The position numbers were made by a program, and so were the translations under genes. From Irineochytrium annulatum (lineage: Eukaryota; Chytridiomycota; Chytridiomycetes; Chytridiales; Chytridiaceae), in NCBI GenBank assembly GCA_027600665.1, contig JADGJL010000320.1, positions 1 to 25,407 on the forward strand: a stretch of 25,407 nt of DNA, read 5' to 3'. The stretch's first letter is position 1. Every line of letters begins with the position of its first letter. Under the pieces are notes generated by a model. The model saw only the letters and a program-made list of their open reading frames with translations, made no database searches and was not told the DNA's origin. Positions 11,780 to 20,751 of the stretch are shown in pieces.

Positions 11780-14700
11780 CTACTTCTTCGATTTCTTAAC
11801 AAGCGGTGCCAATGCGCTTAGAGGGGCGGCATACTTCATGAAAGCATGCTGCAATTAGAAGCAATGAGTAAGTATCGAACTTTCACCCTCGAAATGCGAG
11901 TACTCACCTGTAGCATCTCCTCGCTCGTCGCCCTCTGGGCCACGTCAACCTCCAAGCAACGTCCAAGGAAGTTCTTGAACACGGAGCTGACCTTTTCGGG
12001 GTTCTTCAGCGTCGGGGTACCGTTCGTCGCGATCATGTAGAGGGCCTTCAAGGGCTCCTCCTCCAGGTACGGCGGCTCCCCCTCGATCATCTCGATGGCC
12101 ATGATGCCCATCGACCAAACGTCAACCTTAGCACAGTACTCCTTCTGCTTCACGACCTCGGGCGCCATCCAGTAAGGCGTGCCGACCATGGTAGCCCGCT
12201 TTCCGCGGTCCGCGGAGAGCTTCGCGCAGAATCCGAAGTCGGCTAATATCATTGGTAAGATTGAAACTGTACAAAAATTAAGACTTACTAAGTTTCACGT
12301 GACCTTGGCCGTTGAGCAACACGTTGTCACTCTTAATGTCACGGTGGATGATTTGGCGCATATGCAAGTGGTGCAACCCCTTCATCGTCTAATTTGCCTA
12401 CATTAGACTTCTTGACGAGCAAGCGCCAATCAAACCTCGTTGCAGATGGCGGCAATCTGCGTTTCCGTCATAGTGTTGTTGTCGATGATATCCGTCAACG
12501 CCCCACCCTCCATGTACTCCATAACGACCCAAAGCTCAGCCTTCACGATGAAAGAGTCAAGGTAGTTGACAATATTGGGGTGCTGCGACTCCTTCATGAC
12601 GAGAATCTCGTTCACAATCAGCGCCTTCCGCGGCTGCTGCGCAAGGTCCATCTGCTTAATGGCGACGGCACGAGCACCACCGGCAGGAGGTTGATTGACA
12701 CGGGCGACGAACACGGACCCTGAGGCTCCCTGGCCGACCTTTTTAACCTTCGTGTAAATAGCTGTAGGATCTTCCCTAGACACAACGGAACCTACAAACA
12801 GGAAAGTATTAGCTTCGTCTTGCAAAGGCGAGGGGTGAAACCCAAAAGAAACATACGAAGTTTGTCCATAATTTGCGACTCCGACATGGTCGACAACCGC
12901 GGCTCCTTCTTCTTTTTTGGCATAGCGATCTCCTTCGCGTCGGCCTTCGGAGGAGAGGGCGGTGGCGAGACGGGTTCCCGCATATCCCTCCGGTCGTTCG
13001 CATACTTGTCGTCCTGGCGTTCAATCGGCGGCGCGACCCGTTGCATGGTGGATATTCTGGAAGGTCCGGTGCGACTCGGCTGTATCAAACAGTCAATATA
13101 ATCCAACCTATGAGTGGGATAATCGAACCTGGCGGGACAGTCCGGGTGATCCATAACGCGAATCGGTTCGACTAGGCTGTATTACATAGTCAGTATTTCA
13201 TCAACAAAGCTCAGACACTGAACGAACCTGGCGCGACAACGCGGGTGATCGGGTCGAGAATTCGTTGCGACTAGGCTGTATCAACGGTCAGTAGGGTATC
13301 GTAAAGTCATAATATTAAACGAACCTGGCGCGACAATGCCGCTGGTCCATGAGCCGAGGACTCGGTCCGACTCAGCTGGATGAAGGCATCAGTATGCTAG
13401 CAATATGCTATGAGATGATCGAACCTGGCGCGACAACGCGGGCGATCCATGAGTTGACGGCTCGGTACGACTCGGCTGCATTAATATATTCAGCGTCATG
13501 TGGCAAATTAGCTACAAAATGAAACAAACCTGCCGCGACAGCGCGGGTGATGCATGAGACGAGGTCTCTGTACGGCTGGGCTGCATTTACAGTCAGCAGG
13601 TTTCTACAAACTGTGAGACTGAACAAACCTGACGCGTTAACGCACGTGAGTCACGCGCCGAAGACTCGGTTCGACTTCGCTATATCCAACAAGTCAGCAC
13701 GTTATTCTGAAAGCATGAGACTAAACGAACCTGGCGCGATAGCACGGGGGGTGATTCATGGAGCGAGGGCTCGGTCCGACTCCGCTGTATCCGACGGTCA
13801 GCTTTGCTATCGTAAAACCCATAAGCTTGAACGAACCTGGCGCGTCAACGCGGGTGATCCATGAGCCGAGGACTCCGCGCGACTCGGCTGTATTCACAGT
13901 CAGCATGGTATAAATGAGGCTTATAGGGTGTGAGCGTACCTGGCGCGTCAACGCAGGTGATCCATGAGCGGAGGACTCGGTACGGCTCAACTGTGTTCAT
14001 CATCAGCATCATGTTGTCAAAATCAGCCAACGACTGAACGAACCTGACGCGACAGCGCGGGTGAACCATGAACCGAGGACTCATTGCGACTGGGCTGTCA
14101 CAAACTGTCAGCATGCCATTTATAAGGCTATTGGAGTAAACGAACCTGTCGCGACAGGACCCGTGATCCGTTGGCCGAGGGCTCGGTACGACTCGGCTGT
14201 AGCAAACAGTCAGCATGCCCTCATACAACCATTAGACTGAAACGAACCTGGCGCGACAGCGCAACCGATCCAGAAAGCGAGGACTTCCTCGGCCTGGCTC
14301 CCCTTTCATCATAGTCCCTCCGTTCCCGCTCCTTCTGCTCCCGCGCCCGCTCCCGTTCTCCCTCGCGCTCGATCTGCTCCCACTCGTCCTCCCTATCAGC
14401 GCGGGAGCTCGCCAGGTCGTACGAGGGCTGCGAAGCGCCCGGAACGTCGCGCCCGCTCGCGTGCGCCGTGTAGAACTCCAACACGTCCAAGACTGTTTGC
14501 GGGTCCTTCGACATGTCCTCCATCGAAATGTTCGACGTCTCCAAAAGTTTCTTCATGTCGTCCGGTAAGCCCTGATAATGTCTCTTGTGAGGTTTCGTCC
14601 ACCTCCTCGATCAAAACGATTGAAAAACGCACCGTAAACACCCCAGTGGACAAATCGAATCCGCCGTGAAACTGGTGCACGAAGCCGGTTGGATTCCCAA

Positions 14701-15141
14701 TGCCCGTTGACGGCAATCGCTGAAAGCAAAGGTTAGCAATTGGAATAAGCGCTGTGCGAGCCACATGAAAGCAAGCTTATACCTGGTAAATGTCGTCTAT
14801 CCACGAATACAGCTCCTCATCGCTCCGAACCGAGATGAAGTAAGGCTTCTCCTTCGTCACGACCTCAAAGCAATATGGCTTCTGCTCCACCCGCTGAACG
14901 GACTGGACGTCCTTCAGGAAGATCAACGTCAAAGCCTCGTAGGTATTCTAAAGGAGGTCGCAGTTCATTTAGTGCCGGCGACGTACCAGAGAGCAATAGC
15001 AATCGTCTCACGACTCACCTCATTCCGGTGGAACGTCAGCGTCTGCTCCCTCAGCAGCAGCCACTTCTTCGACCAGAGGAAGCTCTGGATCCCTTCGTTC
15101 TTGACCTGGGCGTAGCCACGCTTGACGACGGAGGACGACAT
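11780..15141 (-). CDS. CLA4: PAK-A: CLA4-type p21-activated kinase with amplified mini-exon array, 20 exons
   Basis: This is a Ser/Thr kinase of the PH-domain PAK (CLA4) class, which acts downstream of Cdc42/Rac in polarity and septin control. Exons: 15019-15141, 14783-14947, 14633-14719, 14248-14571; eleven mini-exons between 13129 and 14196 (listed with the repeat entry); 12857-13079, 12436-12791, 12289-12388, 11908-12242, 11780-11848. Sum 2340 nt, 779 aa. Order: PH domain (about 1-96), CRIB (about 102-117, [16 protein letters not shown]), autoinhibitory segment [14 protein letters not shown] (126 on), charged linker, 186-residue repeat (234-419), kinase domain. Visible kinase features: [12 protein letters not shown] (K539), HRDIKSDN (D629), DFG (D647), [12 protein letters not shown]. 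All catalytic residues are present, so it should be active. The CRIB has HGG where PAK-B has HVG. Every non-array intron matches PAK-B in position and phase. Start chosen at [12 protein letters not shown], matching PAK-B. Kinase identity is secure; inclusion of all eleven mini-exons in the mRNA is inferred. Confidence 0.9.
13129..14196 (-). repeat. tandem mini-exon/intron array inside PAK-A (about 102-bp units)
   Basis: Eleven mini-exons in transcript order: 14146-14196, 14044-14094, 13940-13990, 13837-13887, 13731-13784, 13629-13679, 13530-13580, 13425-13475, 13325-13375, 13228-13275, 13129-13176. Lengths are 51 nt (eight), 54 (fifth) and 48 (last two). Each follows an AG acceptor (mostly ACAG) with CTGAC/CTGAT/CTGAA 13-18 nt upstream, and ends in CAG followed by GTTCG (GTTTG twice, GTACG once). 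All are phase 0 at both ends with no stop. Peptides include [68 protein letters not shown] and [20 protein letters not shown] at 2-3, an acidic residue at 5 and terminal (S/T)RQ are invariant. The twelve introns are 51, 51, 53, 52, 52, 51, 48, 54, 49, 49, 51 and 49 nt. Unit spacing is 99-105 bp. The peptide is Ser/Pro/Arg-rich, probably disordered, with SP sites that could be phosphorylated. Confidence 0.88.
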
Positions 15142-15746
15142 GGTGTGCAGCTCCTGCTGGCTTCTCTTCTTCCTCTCCAAGATTTGAAGCCTCGATTATT
15201 CGAGGGCTCGAGCAGCAAGTCAACGCTGTGATTAACCCGGCATCGAAAGGGTCGGGCCACTCGCGGGCAGATGAGCGTTGCGTTTGAAGTTCCCGCCCAC
15301 TCGGATTCACCGTTCATTCAATGTGGATGAACTGCCTGAGATTTCGGAAATGTCGGACAGATTAGTTCAGTTCGGCGATCAGCAAAGGAATGGATGGCAC
15401 AACACAACACATCAACACGTCCATGCAAAGCTGGGAAATTAGGGAAAGGAAACATGTGGATGTCCCTTCCATCTCCAAGATACCAGACATCGCTGTTGAA
15501 CCAGAGAGAGAATGTCAGGAAAAAGCCTCAAGTATTGATCTTTGTGAGAAACGAACGGAAAAAAACGTACAAAAACGAGCCAAAGTTGCAAAGCAAAAAA
15601 AGACAAAAAAACAAAAAGAGAGAGCGCCTAAATCCATAAACACATGCTTATAATATCCTTAAGTAAAAGGGGGGGATATAAAGTAGACCGCAAAGTGAAG
15701 TGGCATTTTTACTGTCGTGGGCATGAGAGTCAAAAAACACACACAA
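15142..15746. other. PAK-A upstream region and PAK-B 3' UTR
   Basis: No gene is supported. The interval carries the promoter of PAK-A (near 15142) and the 3' UTR of PAK-B (near 15746). An A-rich tract on the plus strand (about 15555-15620, T-rich in the transcribed direction) follows the conserved block at 15624-15650. Overlapping plus-strand frames at 15390-15653 consist of Lys/Glu-rich low-complexity sequence derived from this tract. Confidence 0.6.
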
Positions 15747-18190
15747 CTACTTCTTTGATCTCTTAACTAGCGGCGCGAGTGCGCTTAAAGGGGCGGAAAG
15801 TCTCATGAAGGGGTGCTGGAGAAACGAAGAGAGCACGAATTAATAAAATAAGACATGACAAAAACGTTTCAAAGAAGATAATCACCTGAAGAAGCTCCTC
15901 GCTCGTCGCCCTCTTGGTCACGTCGACCTCGAGGCACCGCCCAAGGAAGTTTTTGAACACGGAGCTCAACTTCTCGGGGCTCTTAAGTGTAGGGGTTCCG
16001 TTCGTCGCGATCAAATACAACGCCTTCAAAGGCTCCTCCTCCAAGTACGGCGGCTCTCCCTCGATCATCTCGATCGCCATGATGCCCGTCGACCAGATGT
16101 CGACCTTGGCGCCGTACTCCTTCTGCTTCACGACCTCGGGCGCCATCCAGTACGGCGTGCCGACCATGGTCGCGCGCTTACCGCGGTCCGAGGTGAGCTT
16201 CGCGCAGAACCCGAAGTCGGCTGAAATAGAAAAAATTTGGTAAGGTGGGGAAGGCTTTACAAACAGGAAAAGGCAATGAAAGGCTTTGAACTTACTAATT
16301 TTCACGTGACCTTCACCGTTCAGCAGCACGTTGTCGCTCTTAATGTCACGGTGGATGATTTGCCGCATGTGCAGGTGGTTCAAGCCCTTGATGGTCTGAG
16401 ACAGATTTACGTTAAAATTCATGCCAAAACCAACTTAATTCAAACCTCGTTGCAAATAGCGGCAATCTGCGTCTCCGTCATCGTGTTGTTGTCGATAATG
16501 TCCGTCAACGGCCCACCCTCCATGTACTCCATCACGACCCAAAGCTCGCCCTTAACAAGGAACGAGTCGAGGTAGTTGACGATGTTCGGGTGTTGGGACT
16601 CCTTCATGACGAGAATCTCGTTCACAATCAGCTCCTTCCGGGGCTGCTGCGCAAGGTCCATCTGCTTGATAGCGACGGTCGGCGGCGCGCCCGAGCGGGG
16701 TTGGTTGACGCGAGCGACGAAGACGGACCCGGAGGCACCCTGGCCGACCTTCTTGATTTTCGTGTAAAGAGCAGTGGGGTCGTCCCGGGACACAACAGCG
16801 CCTAAAGGAAAACATGAAGGTAAGCCTGATGGGAGAGAGCGAAGCAAAGAGGAAGTTGGTGAGGAATAACACATACGAAGCTTGTCCATAATCTGTGCCT
16901 CGGACATGGTCGACATCCGCGGCTCCTTCTTCTTCCTAGGTGTAGAGGGCGACGCGGACACGGCCGCCGGCTCCTTCTCCTTCTCGCGCGCCGGCGACGG
17001 GACGGCCTTCGGGGAAGAGGAGGGGGGCGAGACCGGATCCCGCACATCCCTCGGTGGCCGGTCGTTCGCGTACTTGTCGTCCGGACGTTCCCGCGGCGGC
17101 GCGACCCTTTGTGCGGTGGATGAACCTGACGGGCCGGCGCGACTGGGCTAAGAAATCGTTGTGAATTGATTAGTGAGTTGATAGACTCCACACGAACTGA
17201 ACAAATCTTTAAAAAACAAACCTGAGGCGACTGTGCAGGTGATCCATAAGGTGAGGACTTGCTCGACCCCGGCCCTCTGTCGTCGTAATCCCGCCGGTCC
17301 CTCTCCATCCGCTCCCGGTATTCCCGCTCCTTGTAATCCCGCTCCCGCTCCCGTTCCCTGTCGCGCTCCCGCTGCTCCCGCTCATACTCGGCTCTCGGGT
17401 CTCCTCTATTGTCGCGGGGCATGTTCGGGGAAGCTGATGGTGAAGGGTCCTGGTCATAGGATGATTGCGCTCCACCGCCATCACGCGCGCCGGTGTGCGC
17501 CGTGTAGAACTCTAGAACGTCTAAGACAGCCTGCGGGTTCTTCGTCATCTCCTCCTTTGAGATGTTCGAGGACTCCAGAAGCGACCTCCATTCGTTGGGC
17601 AAGCCCTACAATTTTTCCGTCAGCATGCTGCTTTCTTTATCGGCCTCCCAGAACGTACCGTGAACAACCCGCTGGATATATCAAAGCCGACGTGAACTTG
17701 GTGTACAAAGTTTGTGGGGTTACTAATCCCCATTAAAGGCGATCGCTGATAACACGTAAAATTGGTAAGAAGCAAACAGGCCAGGGAAAGCGCAACAAGA
17801 GCAAGCTCCATACCTGGTAAATTTCGTCCATCCACGCATACAACTCCTCATCGCTCCGTACAGAGATATAGTGCGTCTTCTCCTTTGTCACGATCTCGAA
17901 GCAATACGGCTTCAGCTCCACCCGCTGCACGGACTCGACATCCTTCAAGAATATCAACGACAGAGCCTGGTAGGTATTCTGCGCGGCGCCAGGTTTCGGT
18001 ATTAGTCACGCCCGACCCCTGCCACAGGAAAGCAAGCGGGGATCTTCTCCCGATCCCGATTCCCCACCTCATTCCGATGGAACGTCAGCGTCTGCTCCCT
18101 CAGCAGCAGCCACTTCTTCGACCAGAGGAAGCTCTGGATCCCATCGTTCTTGACCTGGGCGTAACCCCGTTTGACGACGTAGGACGACAT
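15747..18190 (-). CDS. CLA4: PAK-B: CLA4-type p21-activated kinase (PH-CRIB-kinase), 9 exons
   Basis: This is the unexpanded paralogue of PAK-A and the better candidate for the ancestral form. Exons: 18068-18190, 17814-17978, 17659-17745, 17222-17605, 16877-17147, 16446-16801, 16296-16395, 15886-16220, 15747-15815; 1890 nt, 629 aa, all junctions in frame. Order: PH domain (about 1-96, [17 protein letters not shown] to the exon ending YQ), CRIB ([16 protein letters not shown], about 103-118), autoinhibitory segment [16 protein letters not shown] (126 on), an Arg/Glu-rich linker with [17 protein letters not shown], a Ser/Pro-rich basic linker, then the kinase domain with GQGASGSV, K389 in VAIK, D479 in HRDIKSDN, D497 in DFG and GTPYWMAPE. 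The C-terminus [15 protein letters not shown] matches PAK-A. The intron between exons 4 and 5 (17148-17221, 74 nt) is where PAK-A carries its array; here one exon ends [11 protein letters not shown] and the next begins [10 protein letters not shown]. Confidence 0.95.
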
Positions 18191-18671
18191 CTCCCCCGCG
18201 ATTCCCGATCTTCCTTCGGCAGATCCGCGGCTCCGTGATCAGTTCGGCCTCGAACTCCAGCGAGGGCGCCCGATCAAGGGACGGGCGTGCGAGCGGGGCG
18301 AGGTTGGGGGGTGGGGGCGCCTTTGTGGACGGACGGCTGCCTTGAATTTTTCGTTTGGGCCTCACACCCGTGTGTAACCACCACCGGGATTGGATGCCGT
18401 TCGCAACAGTGACGGCAGAGGCGTTGCCATGTCTTGGAGTGCGAGCATTTTGGTCGCAGTGATCAAAAGTTGTTATCTTGTTCAAAAGTTGTTATCTTGT
18501 AGAAGATAACTGCGGGGGGGGGGAAAGAGGGGGGTTGAGAAAGGTCAACATGTTAAATGCAATGCGCCAATAGCTATTACGACCACATCATCTGCAAGGG
18601 TATATTTATATCTTAACAAAAGAAACAGCACTTTTCCACATCAAACATCAAGCGTCTCTCTCCGTCCACAA
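18191..18671. promoter_or_regulatory. PAK-B upstream region with duplicated TTATC elements and hairpin
   Basis: Between PAK-B and the NPR2 stop lies a perfect 19-bp tandem duplication (TCAAAAGTTGTTATCTTGT at 18463-18481 and 18482-18500). The second copy overlaps a perfect inverted repeat: GTTATCTT (18491-18498), a 4-nt spacer, then AAGATAAC (18503-18510). A run of about ten G follows at 18512. This gives two TTATC and one GATAA, the core bound by fungal GATA factors, about 280-320 bp upstream of the PAK-B start. The repeat and palindrome are seen; the GATA-factor role is inference. The position also fits the 3' flank of NPR2, so it may act in RNA 3'-end formation instead. Confidence 0.4.
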
Positions 18672-20392
18672 TCATCTCCATAGGACGCGAATTTGATCCG
18701 ACGAGGAAAGGACGCTGTCCAGTTCAGCCGCCGATATCTGCAACTCGGTGCATATCTGATCCCAATGACACTTTCCATCGAGATATCTGAAACTTCCACG
18801 TTAGCTAAAAAAACAAAAAAGCAGCCAGTCGCTGAGGTGCTCTAGGAATATTGCTCACTTCAAGTACGGCCGAAGCTTTCCATCCGTCTCTTTCCTCACA
18901 TCTCCGCGTGGTAGATACACAGGGTACTTGTGAACGCGATAGACGAAGCCCTTGATCACTCCAAACGAAATAAACCGTCTGCAATAAAGTATATTTTAGT
19001 CTAAAAGTCGAGAACTATAGACGAGCTTCTCATCCATACCTGACATCGAGGTGATGGCAAAACTCGGCGTTCTCCTCCACCCACTCCCGGACCGTCAACC
19101 CATGCTTCAAAGAGCAGTATAGTCGGAAAAGGATCGGAAACGACGGAGGCGTAGGAGGTGGTCGGTGGAGGGACGGCGTGTCGGTGTTGATTCGCCGGCA
19201 GACGAATTCACGGCATTCGCTTTGGATGTCGGGGGATGTGAGGAGGGTATTGATCGTCGGGGCAACGGCGTAGACGTTGCAGAACTGAAAAAAGTGGTAA
19301 GCACAGCATTCAAGACTTCAGGGCACCCTGTTTTTTTTGTATACCTGAAAGATGTCCATCATTTTTATGCACCCATAATACCTTACAAAGTGCAAATCAG
19401 CACGTCGCCATCAAATAATACACCTACAACAAGTGTTGAATCCCGATCCTGACCAGCTCCTGTTCCACATCCGAGAGCTCTGCTATCCGTTTGACCGAAT
19501 TGACTCCGTTAACGAACGGGACAATCTGGAGCAGACGAAAAGCTTAGATCCAATTAAATATACAACTTTCAGAAAAATGTTGAGACCATACCCGCAGCAA
19601 CGTCATGTCCCAGAACTTGTCCATGACCTTCTCTATATTGAGGAGCGCAACGGGCACTTGCCAATCCCGGACCGGTTCAGGGTTCGGATATGTCGGAAGG
19701 AGCTTCAGGTTAATCATGTTCGCGTCGTCTTGGAAAATTCTCAAGTCAGCATTTGGGAAATGCCCATTTGAGAAACGAACTGACCGATTGGGATTTGGCA
19801 TTCGATCTGAATGTCCTGCATTAACTGCTCCATGATGTTCAACACAGTTCCCTTCGTCTCCGCGTTATGCAAAAACTCGCTTTCTTTCTGCACAGACACA
19901 TACACGCAATAAAATGATGAGCAATCGAACAAAAGACATTCCGCATTGCCATGCCCCACACGCACAAAAACAAACCTCCAACGATCTCAAGATCCTCGAC
20001 ATCTTCCTAACAACCTGCTCGTACGCCGGCAGATCCACATGCTCCACGCTCGAGTTCTCGAACACGAAGCACAGGTTGAACAGGAAGGCGTTCCTCTCAT
20101 ACTTTGGATCCTCGATCGAAACCGGGTAGCCCATGACCCGATACCGCGGCGTGCAGACGGTCACGAGCCTGTTGCAGAGGATCGGCTTCGGGATGATGTA
20201 CTCGCTGATGGCGTCGAAGTCGATCCAGGACTCATCGCGCCTGGACGACGACGCCGTCGTCGCGGCCAGGTGCTGGTAGCTGCCCGTCCCGCCCGTCCCG
20301 GTCGTGGTCGTCTTGATCAGGCCCTCTGGGATCTCGTAGATGACCTTCGGCCCTTGCACCGGGTCGAATTCACAGTAGAAGATGGCCTCCAT
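18672..20392 (-). CDS. NPR2: NPR2/NPRL2, subunit of the SEACIT/GATOR1 complex, 8 exons
   Basis: NPR2 works with NPR3 and DEPDC5/Iml1 in the SEACIT (GATOR1) complex at the vacuole or lysosome, which restrains TORC1 when amino acids are scarce. Exons: 19976-20392, 19785-19887, 19592-19728, 19428-19525, 19345-19381, 19040-19284, 18859-18978, 18672-18786; 1272 nt, 423 aa, in frame throughout. The N-terminus MEAIFYCEFDPVQGPKVIYE and the segment ISEYIIPKPILCNRLVTVCT are diagnostic of the longin-like domain. Restored junctions also fit the family: IPIDDANMINLK, RIGIQHLLYYGCIKM, LYCSLKHGLTVREW and ISFGVIKGFVYRVHKYPVY. A Gly/Thr/Ser-rich insertion follows EGLIKTTT. The length is near the human protein (380 aa) and shorter than yeast Npr2 (615). 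Two introns end in AAG. The start is the first ATG giving the conserved N-terminus; the open frame extends upstream without homology. Confidence 0.95.
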
Positions 20393-20751
20393 GTCCCCCA
20401 ACGCGACGCGATGGGAACAAATCCCCCAATATTCGTGTGCGACCAAGGCTTGGGCATTAAGGATGGCTCTCCTCTTCTGACATCGAGACGTCGACGAACG
20501 TGTACGCCGACGCCGGCGCCATGCCCTCATCCTCGCTACCAAACATTTTTTGGCGGGCTTCACAACAGCGGTGAGCGCGAAGCAGCGCCGGCGGGGCTCG
20601 GCGCCGGAGTTGATTGCGAGTGAATTAAAAGGAACATAACAACATTTATTCCTCAAGATAAACGACAGAGAATTTTAATGTACGAAGAGACCTCTCTCAC
20701 GGCAAAGTGATTTAAAAAAACCAGAAGGTTTGTCACGATGTATAAGCGATG
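20393..20751. other. NPR2 upstream region and 3' flank of the next gene
   Basis: No gene is supported. The minus-strand frame of NPR2 continues open upstream of its ATG for about 260 bp but encodes no family sequence. This interval should hold the NPR2 promoter and 5' UTR and the 3' UTR of the gene ending at 20752. Confidence 0.5.

Noticed and set aside
13547..13864. Plus-strand open frames across the mini-exon array
   Set aside because: They run antisense to the array, read through its intron halves and have no known motif. They arise because the repeat lacks stops in that frame.
13129..14196. CRISPR-like array of about 50-bp repeats and 50-bp variable spacers
   Set aside because: Alternating conserved and variable halves superficially resemble repeat-spacer structure, but this is a eukaryotic gene. 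The variable halves have intron signals, and the conserved halves are open exons in frame with the kinase.
19946..20623. Plus-strand 225-codon frame opposite NPR2
   Set aside because: It is antisense to NPR2 exon 1 and dominated by Arg/Pro low-complexity sequence; the minus strand has clear homology.
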